Below, one piece after another: positions 11,269 to 22,929 of a stretch of 64,000 bases of DNA. Under the pieces are notes generated by a model. It worked only from the letters and a program-made list of their open reading frames with translations. It made no database searches and was not told the DNA's origin. The stretch comes from Blastocladiella emersonii ATCC 22665 (taxonomy: Eukaryota; Blastocladiomycota; Blastocladiomycetes; Blastocladiales; Blastocladiaceae). Positions within the stretch are counted from its first letter, which is position 1; each line of letters begins with the position of its first letter. The stretch is from contig JANHCV010000005.1 of the NCBI GenBank assembly GCA_025594325.1, forward strand, positions 461,501 through 525,500, given 5' to 3'. Made by a program: the position numbers and the translations under genes.

Positions 11269-14200
11269 CTATTCCGTATCGACACGTCGGGCAAGCAACT
11301 CGGCCTCGTGCTGCGCGTACCACTCGCGCACCGCGTTGACGCGAGTCTCCTGCATCCCGGCCGGCGAGAACTTGAGCGGCAACCCGGACGCGCGCCACCA
11401 CTCGAGCAGGTTGACGTGCCCGCGCGCCGCAGCGTCGTTCATGGCCTGCTGCGAGTACTTGAGCTCGACGGCATCGCGGTGCTTGAGCCAGATCTCGAGG
11501 ACCGCGACGTGGCCGCGCCTGCTCGCGTTATCCATGGCGAACGCCGTGTACTTAAGCGGCAGCTTGTCGCGGTGCGCGAACCACCACTCGACCGACCGCG
11601 CGATCCCGCGGGTACACGCCTCGTCGAGCGCGGCCGTCGAGTACCTTGGCCGCAGCGCGCCACGGTGCGCGAACCACCAGTCGAGCGACGCGATGCACCC
11701 GCGGATGCTGGCCTCGTTGATGGCGTAGTTCGAGTACTCGGGCTTGAGCTCGCGGCGCCGCGCGAGCCACCAGTCGAGCACGGCCACGCGGCCCTCGGTG
11801 CTCGCCGCGTCGATGGTGCGGTTGTTGTACGTGAGCGCGAGCGAGTCGCGGTGCGAGTACCACCAGTCGAGCACGGCGAGGTGCCCGTTTTTGCTCGCAA
11901 AACGGAGCGCGTCCTTGGTGAACTTGAGCTCGCCCGGCGGGAAGTGTGCGAACCACCAGTCCAGGACGTGAACGTGGCCGTGCTCGCTGGCCAGGTCCAT
12001 GGCGCGCACCGAGTACTTGATGTCGAGCTCGTCAGCGTGCGCGAGCCACCAGTCGAGAACCGCGACGTGCCCGCTGCCGCTCGCCTCGTCCATGGCGGCC
12101 GCCGAGTGCACGACCTTGATGCCGCTGGAATGGCACCACTCGAGGACGGCGGTGCGGCCCTGCGCACTCGCCGCGTCCATGGCGGTGAGCGCCCGAACGT
12201 GCGACGACTGCGCGACGGGGACGTAGTACAGCAGGTCGACGACGTCAGAATCGGTCTCGTTCGTGGACGAGGAGACGGCGGCGAGATCGCGCGCGTGAAG
12301 CGGTACGGATAGTGTATGGCCAAGCGGTGCTACAGGTCGGGGGGAGGTGAGTTGTCGTCTTGGTTGCTGCCGATTGCAATAGGAACACGTACCGAGCGGC
12401 GAATCGACATCCGACGCAGCATCGAAGAAACGGCGACCGACGGCGGCTGACTTGCCGTGCGACAGCGAGAGCTGGACCAGTACCCGTGCAGCGGAACAGT
12501 CGTCGAGTTGCTGTCCGTTGGCGAGCGTCGACGACGAGACCCAGTACAGCGGCGGCGACTTGGTCGCGCAGCACAGGACGAGGAACTGGCGCGTCGGCAC
12601 GAGCCGCGCGGCCGCGGCGGACGACGCGGCGTCGCCGACAAAGTAGTACGCCTCGTCGAGCGTAGCGTCGTCGCCGTCGCCGTCGTCCTCGTCAGCGCCA
12701 AACGCGGACCCGATGTGAAACGCACCGTCGGTGCCGAGGCACCACGCGAGAAACCCGGGTCGGTGCGGCGTGCCGAGCAGCGGGACGGGCTGCCAGATGG
12801 AACCGGCGAGCTGGCGCGGGCGGATCCACCGCAGGTCCTTGTTGCACTGGATCGAGTCGCGCGCTGGGAGGAGCAGGTCGATCTTGATGTCGTGCGGGAG
12901 GAGCACGTCGGGTTTCGCGGACCCGTTGGTGCTCATGATCACGATACGACCGTCAGCGTCGAGCGACTTGGACGTGAAGTGCATGCACTCGTCGTCGCCG
13001 CCGCGGACCTGCACGACGCCGGGGAACACGTTGGTGCCCTCGTGGTACCGCGCGAAGACCGCAATACCGCTTGAGCGGCTCGATCGCGAGCTGATCTACG
13101 CGAAAGATGCGTGAGAACCGTAGTTAGCAGCGAATTAGGGAGAGCGTGCATCGCAGCGAGACGTACCTGGGCGGCGGACGGCGGTGGAAGCGAGCCGAGA
13201 TCCCAGTCGACCCAGCAGAGGATGTGGTGCGCGGGCTTGTCGACAGTCGAGGCGGTCGCTGTCGCGGCCTAAACGTAGGCGGGCACGATCGGAGTGAGTA
13301 ACACGCCCGCCGAGTCGCATCATGACAAGGAACCGTACGTGAACGAGCCAGTTGAAGTTGAGGGGCGGCGAGCTGCTTATGGACGAGGAGACGAGCGGGA
13401 GCACGACGGTGTCGGCCGAGCCCAATGCCGCGACGACCGCGGGGTCGCCGGCGGTCGTTCGCGCAAAGTAGAGGGTCCGGCCGCCGACTGCACCCGCGAC
13501 AACGGCGCCGCGCGGTGGCAGCACCGGAGCTCTGTCGCCGGCTGTCATTGGCGCATTCGGCCGCCACGCGGTGAGCGGGAACGGCCGCGTCGGCGTGAAC
13601 TCGAACAGGATGCCCGGCGCCGCCCCCACGTCGCAGAGGTCGCACTTGCCGTCGCCGTACCAGACGGCTGCGGCGCTCACGAGATCGCGCAGCGCCGACG
13701 CGCCCTGGGGGACCCACGCGTGCGTCGACTGCGCGAGCGCCTCGAGTGCGCCCGCCAGCTTGGTCCAGTCGTCGCCCGCGCTCGTGAGCGCCCACGGCAG
13801 GTGCTTGACGTCGACGAGCACGCGGTGCAGCGAGCGGTACTGCGGCTGCGAGTAGCGGATCTCCGTGGTCCAGTCCCACTCGAGATCGCGGTTGACCTTG
13901 GCGGCAAAGTCCTCGACGTCGAACAGGGCGCGCGGGACGAGCGCGGTTGTGTCGTTGCCCATGTTGCCGTTCGGGTGCGTCACCGCCTGCGAAGTGGCGA
14001 TCTGCACGAGGTCGCGCAGGACGGGCACGAGGCGGCGGAGCAGCAGGTCGAAGGCGTGGTCCTTGGGCAGCGTGTCGGCAGGGCGGTTCTTAAGCAGCTT
14101 GTACACCATACCGAGGCGCGAGACGATCGACTGCAGGCTACACGCAGTGATGGCGGTTTGTTAGCATTCGCGTCGCGCCATGAGTGAGTGGTGAATCACG

Positions 14201-14313
14201 TACAGCGCGTGCTCGGTGAAGGGTGCAAAGTACGAGACGAGACGAAAGTAGTCGAGCATTGACCAGTGCTCGACCGAGAAGAACGCGTTGACCTCGCCCG
14301 GAGAGATGGTCAT
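11269..14313 (-). CDS. Ankyrin-like LDWW-repeat protein
   Basis: Five exons (14313-14204, 14137-13339, 13268-13167, 13095-12393, 12329-11269) with introns of 63-71 nt (GTACG.../TAG) join without frame conflict into 924 aa. The N-terminal third is helical. The middle has two stretches (GGRTLYFARTTAGD; GIAVFARYHEGTNVFPGVV) that faintly recall DM9/DUF3421 repeats; this is tentative. The C-terminal 350 aa contain about ten 34-aa units of the form GHVAVLDWWLAHRDxLxLKYSxxAMDxAS, a diverged ankyrin-type solenoid. The 12330-12392 intron is 63 nt with no stop, so its retention would keep the frame. The ATG at 14313 follows a good acceptor (TGTAG) by three bases, so this may be the 3' part of one gene with 14387-15720. 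Likely a binding scaffold or sensor. Confidence 0.72.
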
Positions 14314-14386
14314 CGTCTACAGAGAGACGCGCGCGACCATGGTGAGCGATTGCCTGTCGCTGCGACAAGACTGAGCGCACCTGGTC

Positions 14387-15720
14387 CTAGTCGAGGCCCT
14401 GGAGGAACGCCGAAAAGTGACCAATACGGCGGTTTAGGTCGGCCGTCGCGCGGCGCCCGAGCGTCTCCGTCGACACAACGACATCGAGCTCGTCGCGCAG
14501 ATGGTCAACTAGCACGTCGGCAAAGTCGCGGACCTTGACGCGCGCGCCCCACCCGGCGCGCAGCCACACGGAGCGGACGGCGGTGCACGAGATGAGCGAA
14601 AACATGGATCCGCGCTCGGTGAGCGCCGCGAGCATGGCCTTGACCTCGTCGATCGACTTGCCCTGCGCGTTCACCTTGGCAAGGATCGCGTCGAAGCCCT
14701 GCTCGAGGCGCACGTACGACGTGGCGAAGCTGGTGCGCAGGTCGGCGAGCACCTCGTCGCGGAACGTCTCGCCCACGGCGGCAGCGAGCCGTTGGGCGAC
14801 CAGTTTGGCGGCCGCTGGGTTCTTGACGAGCTTGTCGACGCCGCCGTGCTTGGCGATCTCGTCGGCGGCGAGGCGGTCCTCGGGCGACAGCGCGGCGGCG
14901 GCGTCGATTGGGTGCCACGGTCGCGTCACGTTGACGTTCACATTGACGGAGAGAAGGAGGGCGAGGCGCGCGAGCGTGTCCTTGAGCGCCTGGTCGTGGT
15001 CCTTGATCTTCTGGAGCACGTCGGCGGCGTAGATGCGGCGCTTGAGCCACGACATGGTGTCGTACTCGGTGAAGAGCACGGCGCACCGCTTGATGACCGA
15101 GAGCAGCGAGGCAAGGACCATCTCGGCGAGGTCGGCGACGCGGGTCCACTGGCCCGTCTCGTTAGCCGTGCGCATGACGCTCAGCGTGAAGACGGCGTGC
15201 TCGCGCAGGTCGGACATGGCGGCGATGTTAGCCTGCGCCTTTTGCTCGAACTCGATCAGGGTCTACAACGTGGCGATCGCGGGTCAGTTGGTCGCTCGAG
15301 CGGGTTATCCTGCGAGGCATGTCGTACGTTGAAGCACGCGAGCAGCGGACCCGCGACAGGGACCGTCTTGGCGAGGCCGGCGAGAAACTCGGAGACGAGC
15401 TTGCTGCCCGCAATGACGTCAAAGACCATGTCGGCGGACTCGACGGCGTCCTTGGCGCGGTTGTAGCCGGCGAGCGCGTTCGCGGAGAAGTCCTCGGCAT
15501 GAGGGTCCCGTAGCGCAGCACGCTGGTCTTGCGTGATGCTCAGACCATTCGTTGCGACGAGTTCATGGCTCGAGGGATGCGGTGGAGGAGGAGGGGGCGA
15601 TGCGGTGGTCGTCGCCGACCCGTGCCGGAAGAGGCACGCGAGGATCGAGCGTTTGTGCTTCCTTGGTGCAGCGGCGGGCGGCGGCGCCGAAGGCTTGGGC
15701 TCAGGATCCGACGTCGTCAT
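14387..15720 (-). CDS. Helical-bundle protein (STAND/MLKL-like N-terminal type?)
   Basis: Two exons, 15720-15328 and 15262-14387, with a 65-nt phase-0 intron (GTACGA...TTGTAG), give 422 aa. A Pro-rich N-terminus (to about residue 60) is followed by an all-helical region with the motif AKTVPVAGPLLACF, reminiscent of the amphipathic segment in fungal STAND/NLR N-terminal or MLKL-type four-helix bundles. A later coiled-coil-like part contains QGKSIDEVKAMLAAL. The in-frame TAG at 14389-14387 is followed by two codons, a 64-nt sequence with perfect local splice sites (14380-14317) and then the start of the LDWW gene. Either two genes abut or one 1350-aa gene carries a stop. A G17 homopolymer lies upstream. 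The cell-death-domain idea is inference. Confidence 0.62.
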
Positions 15721-16264
15721 GGTTGCGTGCGTTCATTCAAAGGTGATGGCGGGGGGGGGGGGGGGGGAGCGAGAGAGAGGGAGCGAAGTCGCGAGGTTGC
15801 GAGGGGAGAGCGGGCGGACAGCTTGCACCGCGACTGCCGCAATCCGGTGCCCGCCAAGTCCCACGTGGGCGGCGCCGCACCTGCGACGAGCCCATGTGAT
15901 CAATCACATTGGCGCGTTGCACCAAGTCTTCGAGCGCTTCATCTGTTCCTTTGACCGAGCTCTGGAGCGGTCGAGCGGCGCTGAGGCGCCAGCGTGGCAC
16001 GACGCGTCGCGTCCACTTCTTGTCTCGCGGGCGGTCGTCACTTGTGTCCCAAGTCCAACAGCCTGCACGGGCGCGATATAATTGCCACAGGGACAACGAG
16101 ATCCAGAGAGAAAGCTTCGACCGAACGACGCGCAGCGCCGTAAATAGGCTCGTGAAGCAGTCAGCGCGCGCGTCTCACCTTCGCTCCCGAATCCGTGCGC
16201 AGCCATGTCTCGAACGCTCATAACCAAAGACCTGCTGCACATGCAACATGGCGCAACCGCTACC
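15721..16264. promoter_or_regulatory. Divergent upstream region of helical-bundle and LRR C genes
   Basis: 544 bp between divergent starts. It contains a G17 homopolymer (15751-15767) followed by a GA-rich tract, and a GACGCGTC palindrome at 16001-16008. An alternative in-frame ATG for LRR C is at 16205. No TATA box is evident. Confidence 0.45.
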
Positions 16265-18026
16265 ATGAATCTAATAGAATCCACGCCGCGCGTGCGGCTC
16301 GATATTTCCTCGGTCGTCGAGGCAATCCTGGTCCGCGCCGTTCGCAGGCACTACGACTACGACGACCTTGCTGGTCTCGCGCAATTCTCTCGCGTGATGC
16401 CTGAGCGCGATATCGGCGCGGTGCACCGCCTCATCTTCATGATTTCACCGAGCCTCTCAGTCGACCAAGCCGTGCGCACTGGGCGCGTGCGTGTCCTCGA
16501 GAGGCGGCGCCAGCTGGGCCTGCCGCTGAATGTCTCGGACAAGGCAATTTCGGATGCTGTTCAAAACCACCTGCTTGCACCCTTGGAGTGGTACCGCGTT
16601 GCAGGAGTCCCAGTCCAATCGGATCCGTGGCACACCGAGGCACGCTTGGCGCTCGGACTTGGCGAGCGCGCTTCCAGTCGCGGGACCGAGAAGGTTCGTC
16701 GATCTTTTACGGCACGCCTCCGCATGTGAAGCGCGAACTGACGCGTACCCACCAAAGGATTCGAGCGGGACGCTTCCCGTTCCAAATGCGGCGATCTGTG
16801 CGAACGCGGCCGACCTGACCAGCGGCGAGCTCACCTCGCTCACTCTTAACGATGAGATAATCACCATGGACGGGGTGAATGAGCTCAACAAAGCGTTCGC
16901 TAGCCCGCAGTGCAGGCTCGCGACGTTCGAGATTACTTACTGCACGTACGATCTCGTCCGGCTGCTCGCAATCCGGTTCCCTTCATCGCTCTCGGAAATC
17001 AAGCTTAACGGCTACTGGTTCCAAAAGTCGCTGCCTCGTCACGCATTCGACGAGTGGCGGTGGCCGCGGCGACTCAAGTCGCTTTCAATCTCGGACAGCA
17101 TGGCGTCCCCGTACACGATGGCCGCTTTGCTCGAACATCTTCCCATGTCGCTCACGTCTCTCGACCTCTACGGGTGCAAGATCGGCGACGCTGGCCTGAC
17201 TCTCATTGTCCAAGCGCTCCCGCCGCACTTGACCTCGCTCAACATCGGCTTCACGGGAATGACTGGTGGCGGCTTTGAAGCCGTGTCTTCGTTTCTACCC
17301 CTCGGGCTTCGATCGTTGAATATCAGCGCCAACGAGCTCGGCGACGCGCCGGGCGTCCTCGAGCTCAACTGGAAGCTACCCACGTCGTTGACCGAGCTCA
17401 ACTTTGACTACTCGATTGAGACTCCGCGGGCGATGCGCGCGCTGATCCGCGCTCTCCAGGGTAACTGCTCGAATCTTCGCTCTCTCTACGTCTCCTACTA
17501 CCACTACGAGTCCAGCCAGCACAAGCTCGCCAGCATTCTCCCGCCTGAGTTGAACAAGCTCCACTTGTGTCGGAGCATGATTGGTCCGGCCGAGCTCGAC
17601 CACTACCTTTCGCGTTGCACGTCCTTGGAGTCGCTCAATCTGTACCGGAACCCTTGCCTCGGGTATGCCGGAATGTGTGCGCTTGCAACGCGGATGCCGC
17701 CGCGCCTCGTCGAGCTCGACCTCTCGCGCTTGGATCTCACAGACGAAATGCTGGTCGACGTGATCCCCGCGCTGCCCGCGACGCTTCGCGAGTTCTCGCT
17801 GAGCGAGAACGGTGTCACCGATGCGACGGCCTTCCTCCTTGCAAAACACCTCCCGCGCAGCCTCGCCAAGTTCGATATGGTCGACACGTGGATCCTTGGT
17901 CCGGGGTACGAGGCGCTGCACCGCGCGGGGTCACGCAAGTCGCGCGGCGTGCAGCTCGTCATTCGTGAGGCTGACGAGTTTGACGAGTCGGACGACGACG
18001 AGGAGGGATGGGAGGACGAAGAGTAG
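16265..18026 (+). CDS. LRR (RNI-like) protein C with F-box-like N-terminus
   Basis: Predicted 565 aa; exons 16265-16693 and 16758-18026 around a 64-nt phase-0 intron (donor GTTCGT as in LRR B, branch-like CTGAC, acceptor AAAG). The N-terminal module has VVEAILVRAVRRH...LAGLAQFSRVM and ends PLEWYRVAGVPV. The second exon is an RNI-type LRR array (LPMSLTSLDLYGCKIGDAGL, ALPPHLTSLNIGFTGMT) closing in a tail rich in Asp/Glu. The N-terminus could extend 20 residues to the ATG at 16205; the start chosen matches the paralogues. It sits divergently from the helical-bundle gene. Conserved intron place and length across A, B and C argue for tandem duplication of an intact gene. Confidence 0.83.
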
Positions 18027-18147
18027 CAGTGTTAGGTTTTGTTCCGAGCATAACATCATTTTTACCCCCACGGTATACACGTGTTCGTGAGATGACAAAG
18101 TAAATGGGGGCCATCGATGACGCGACGCACATGCGCACGCGTTGCGC

Positions 18148-18222
18148 CACATCGAGGATTTCGAGTCGGATGTCGGGGATGGAACGGACGGTGGCGACGA
18201 GGGCTGGGATGATGATGAGTAA
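18148..18222 (+). pseudogene. Relic of an LRR-family acidic C-terminus
   Basis: Twenty-four codons ending in TAA encode an Asp/Gly-rich tail (GDEGWDDDE at the end) that matches in style and terminal residues the acidic tail of LRR C (DDDEEGWEDEE). No LRR sequence precedes it, so this looks like the surviving end of a deleted tandem copy. Confidence 0.5.
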
Positions 18223-18643
18223 TCGTCTAGTTTTTTTATCGCGAGTACAAACCGTTTCTGCTTTAGCGTCTACCTTCGAGAGAGGCGGACGAGCGAAGGC
18301 CAGCAACGACGCGGCCAGACCCCCCGACGCGGCGCACATGTGCACGTGCCGTCGGATTTAAGAGCAACACGGCCAACAGGTGTGTGACCGCAGCTCTCGT
18401 TCTCGGCCCGACCAGGCCGACCCATGAATTCGCACTCCGTGCAACTTGATGCAAACTAAACCAGGAATCCAGTGGAGACGGTCCCGTGCTTGGGCATCCC
18501 ACGATCACCGAGGCCGCCCTGCTTGTGCCGTCTGCGCGCGACCGGACCCGGACGACGTCCACGGTTTCGTGCAGTTTACTCGCATCATGGCGCGAGGACG
18601 ACATCATGGTCGTGCGCCGTAGCGTCCTCTCACGGCACCTAAC
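18223..18643. other. Intergenic, no gene seen
   Basis: 420 bp between the LRR tail relic and the shrunken LRR copy. I see no gene or strong signal; it may be decayed remains of the N-terminal exon of the copy that follows. Confidence 0.4.
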
Positions 18644-19240
18644 TTGTCGGCCGACTGCGACATGGTAAACGGTGCGAGCGGAGTACGGGTGGGGCCCGTG
18701 CCAAACGCGACCATCGACTCGATCGCTGCGGCCATGGCTTACCGCCAGATGCAGCTGCTTGTGCTTAAAAACCACATCATTATCGTGGACAGAATCCAGG
18801 TGTTCGGCGACGCGTTCGCCAGCCCCGCGTGCAAGCTTACGACATTCGGAATCGCAGCTTGCGCCTCCGATCCCACTCGGCTGCTCGCTTTCTGGTTCTC
18901 TCGGATGACACACGAATCACGCCCAACGGAGACTGTTTCGAAAGATGATGTTCCGCCCAACGCGTTCGACGGACATCGTTGCGCGATGCTGGTCAAGATG
19001 CTCCTCGCGACGCTGCGAGGGCAGACAAGCGGCGCCTGCGCGAAACGTGGTCATCGACGCAACGGCGATTCGTTCCTCGCGGAGAACTTGCCACGCAATC
19101 TCGTCAAGCTCGGTCTCAGTCAGCCGTGGGTCAGCGAGCCGGACGCGGAGATGTTGCGCTGCGCGGCGGGACATCGGCCGTCTAACGGCGGGCTAGTCGT
19201 CGAAGACCTTGACGAGCACGCCAAGGACGACGAAAAGTAG
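18644..19240 (+). pseudogene. Internally deleted LRR-family copy D
   Basis: A 198-codon frame aligns with exon 2 of the LRR paralogues at both ends only. It has GPVPNATIDS and DAFASPACKLTTF (start of exon 2), then NAFDGHR. The LRR array is missing, and the end reads ENLPRNLVKLGLSQPW followed by a short acidic tail. No recognisable exon 1 lies upstream. The reading frame is open, so a short protein is possible, but loss of nearly all repeats and of the N-terminal module points to a decayed member. Confidence 0.65.
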
Positions 19241-19479
19241 GTGGGCGAGTGAGCTACCAGCTTGGATAGAAATGCTCACCGCTGTTCGCCCGAGGCCCAA
19301 ACAGCCCGCTCAGCAGACGCGTCGCGTCGCGCTACTCCCATGTTCGCCCTTGCGGTCATTGATCACGACAGCGCGTCAGCGCCAGCTCGAGTCTCTCGTC
19401 GCGACCGAAAAGGGTGTGAACAGATACAACGGCTGACATGGTATTCAAAACAACTACCCCCCTCTCTCTCGCCTTCTCT

Positions 19480-22400
19480 TTACAGCGAGAACAGGAACCG
19501 GAAATCGTCCTCGGACAGCCGCGCGAGCGCGTTCGTGTCCTTGCCGACGGTGCTGTCGATGAGGGCCTTCTTCTTGCGCTGCAGCTCGAGGATTCGCTAC
19601 GATGCGTCAGGCGCGCGTGAGTCCAGCTGTTGCGCCACGTCAGCAGAGCGAAACATGACGTACGTCCTCGATACTGTCCTCGATGATGATGTGCGTGATG
19701 CGGATCGGGCGGTACTGGCCGAGTCGGTGGATCCGGTCCTACACGGCCGCGTCGCGTCAGCTTTCGCTCCTCAGCCCAAACCCACCGCCGCGCGCCCGCG
19801 ATACGTACGACGGCCTGGTCGCTGACGGACCCGTTCCACCACGGGTCCATGAGGAATACTTGGCTGGCCTCGGTGAGGTTGAGGGCGACGCCGCCGGCCT
19901 TGAGCGAGACGAGGAACACGGTGACGTGGGTGTCGGTCATGAAGGCGCGGATCACCGCGTCGCGCTGCTCGACCGTCATGCGCCCGTCGAGCTTGACGCA
20001 CTTGAACCCGGCGCGCCGCAGCCGCCAGTGGATCAGGTCGAGGAACGACACGAACTGCGAGAAGACGATCGATTTAATCGTGTGGTCTACGCGCGCCGCG
20101 GACGAGAAGAGTCAGTCAGCTTCGCGATGCGAGGGTGTGAGAGAGGTGAGCGAGCGGAACGGACCCTGGCGGCGCAGGTTGGTCAGCTCCTCGACGAGCG
20201 CCTCGATCTTGGTCGAGCTGCGCCAGTTGGCCATGTCGAGCTTGCCGACGATCGAGTTGGCCGCGGCGCGGGACGTGCGGGCCTTGGCCGTGACCTCGGC
20301 GGCCTCGGCGTCGAGGTCGATGACGAGCTTCGAGAAACACGTCGGGCACTGGAGGCCGGCGTCGGCGCCGACGTACCCGTCGACGTACTGGCGGATATCC
20401 TCGCGGCAGAAGGTGTGGTTGCACTTTGACGTGACGGGGTCCTCGGCCTCCTCGTGGCACAGGCCGCACACGGCGGCGGCGGCGGACGCGGGGGTGAGCA
20501 GCTCGCCGTTGGGGCCGCGCAGCTTGGACGTGACCATGCACGGGTGGTTGGCGGCCTGGCGCATGCGCGTGAGCAGCTCGAAGATGTTGGCGTAGTTGTT
20601 GAGCACGGTGCCGGCAGCGACGTAGGTCGCAAACTGCCGCTGCGTGTCCGAGTACAGCGACGCGTAGAAGTCGCGCTCCTCCTCGTTGAAGTAGTCGCGG
20701 CGGACGTGCACGTGGCGCGGCGGCAGGCCGAGGTCGTCGGCGCGCTCGAGCTTGGTGCGCCGCAGCATCATCATGTCGAGCAGCTTCTTGAACTTGTCAA
20801 AGGCCGCGAGCCCCGCCTCCTGCGCGCCGTAGTTCTGGATCGGCTTGAGGATCTCGGCGTTCCAGAAACAGAAGTGTTGCTACACGAGCGCGGGGTCGAG
20901 CGGTCGTGAGCCGCTGTTGCTCGCGAGCGCGTGCGGACCGCGACGTACCTGCGGCGTGTGGCCGCACTCCTTGCAGATGCGGCCGCCCTGGAAGCGCCAG
21001 GTGAGCGACTTGCACGGGCACTCGCGGCAGTAGTAGTGGGCGAACGGGTCGAGCTACACGCATTCGTCGCGACGTGGTTAGCAAGCCGCACGTGAAATTC
21101 CGATCAGGACCAGCGAACGTACGCCAAGGAAGCGGATGACCGAGTACATTTCGCCAACGCGGTTCTGAATGGGCGTGCCGGAGAGGGCCCACTTGAGGTT
21201 GGACTTGAGGGCGAAGGACGCGCGGGCCGTGTTGGTGGAGCGCTCCTTGATCGAGTGCGACTCGTCGAGGATGATGCGCTCCCAGTGGATCGAGTGGAGG
21301 GCCGAGGGCTCCTTGTACGTGTACTTTTGGCCGTCCTTGGTGCGCTTGTGGCCGTACTCCTGCTTGCGGAAGGCCGACTCGAGCAGGGCGTAGGAGGTGA
21401 TGATGATGTCGTACTTGCGCAGCTCGGCCTCCTCGTTGACGCGCTTCTGGCCGTGGAACAGCAGGACCGAGAACTTGGCCTCGTCCTTGACGTGCGCGGC
21501 AATCTCCTGCTCCCACTGCTTGACGGCGACGGTCGGCGCGATGATGAGGGTCGGCGTCTTGCGGTTGGTGAGCATCAGCGAGATCTGGAGCAGTCGGGGG
21601 CGGAGGGAGTGAGTTCAGAATCGTCGGACACGAGAAAGTGAAGCGTACCATGGAGATGGTCTTGCCCATGCCCATTTCGTCGGCGAGCAGGCCGCCGCCG
21701 TACTCGGTCTCCTGGCGGGTGAGCCAGCCGAGGCCCTCGAGCTGGTAGGGCAGCAGCTTGAGCTTGAGGTCGGCGGGCTGGTCCATGACGGGCGGCGGGT
21801 CGAGGACGCGGATGTCCTCCCACGCGGTGGCGAGCTCGGGGTGGTTGGCGATGGTCTTGCGCTCGGCCTTGTACGCCTGTTATTCGAAGAGGAGAGGAGT
21901 GAGTCGAGCGGATCATGGATGCGATCACACGAGGGGGAGAAGACGTACGCGCTTCTCGGCGGCCGTGAGGCCCACGAGATCCGGGTTCTGGGCGTCGGCG
22001 AGGCGCTCGGCCTTGTAGTCGGCGTACGTCTTCTTGGTGCGCACGGGGATATCAGGCTCGCCCGCGTCGCCGGGGACCATGGTCGCGGGCGTGGTCGAGG
22101 ACGAGGCCGCGCGAGACGGCGAAGCGGACCGGGACGCCGACGCGGCGGGCTTCTTGCGATTGGCGACGGTCTTGGCGACGGGCTCGTCCTCGGAGTCGTG
22201 GTGGGCGGGATCGAAGGCGTCCGAGTCCGAATCAGACGCCTCATCAGCCGCGTCGGACAGGAACTCGCCGTCGGAGTCGGACACGATGACGGCGGTCTGG
22301 GTCTCGGTCTTGCGGGCGCGTTTCGCCGGCGGTGGCGGGGCAGGGACCGGTGCGCGGGCCGCGCGCTTCGCGGGAGCGGCGGCGACGGCGGTCTTGGGCG

Positions 22401-22929
22401 CAGCAGCGGTAGCGGTCCGACGCGCGGGCTGGCGCTTCGGCGGCGGCGGCGGCGCGATCAGCTCGTCCTCCTCGTCGGAAGCGCCCGAGTCCGAGTCTGC
22501 ATCGTCGACGACGGGCGCAGGAGCAGCAGCAGCGGCAATCGACGCGAGCCCGGGCGTGCGCGCGCGGCTGCGCGTGACGCGGCCTGCCGGGGCGGCCGCC
22601 GACTCGGCGATCGCGCCGGCGAGGCCCGACGCCTGCTTCTTGGCGGCAGCGGCGGACGCAGCGAGGCGCGCGAGGCGCGGGGGCAGGCGCGGCGGGGCTG
22701 ACGCGAGAAAGTCGCTGTCGTCGCTGCTCGAGCTGAGGTCGTCGTCCTCGCCGTCGTTGGCGGCACGCACGGCCGGGGAGGCGGGCGCGGTGGAGGTGCC
22801 CTCGATGTCGACGGCCATGGACTCGTCGCTGTCGCTCGACGACGACGAGTCGCTCACGTCGACGACGACGGGCTTGGCCGCGGCGGCGGCGGCAGCGGCG
22901 CGGGTGCTGCGGCGGAGCGGCGGGGCCAT
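19480..22929 (-). CDS. RAD16: RAD16-type SNF2 ATPase with RING finger (global-genome NER)
   Basis: Eight exons (22929-21949, 21876-21649, 21584-21123, 21053-20949, 20879-20165, 20086-19809, 19738-19664, 19596-19480) join cleanly to 986 aa. The N-terminal 300 aa are low-complexity, acidic/Ser-rich with basic patches. Then the SNF2 helicase: Walker A DEMGMGKT (split by an intron just after it), DESHSIKE (DExH box), LSGTPIQN; a Cys-rich insert ([11 protein letters not shown]...CKECGH); a C3HC4 RING ([11 protein letters not shown]...CNHTFC...CPTC); and the C-terminal helicase lobe with [17 protein letters not shown] and RIHRLGQ. The ending [13 protein letters not shown] is typical of Rad16. With Rad7, Rad16 uses ATP to scan chromatin for UV lesions and acts in an E3 ligase. 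Human HLTF/Rad5 lack this ending and carry a HIRAN domain, not seen here. Confidence 0.95.

Noticed and set aside
11308-12312. Plus-strand open frame opposite the LDWW repeats
   Set aside because: Its apparent repeats mirror the minus-strand repeat array; codon pattern and splicing favour the minus strand.
18646-18913. Minus-strand frame around 18.3-18.9 kb as a gene
   Set aside because: No splice pattern or motif; it overlaps the recognisable LRR copy D on the plus strand.
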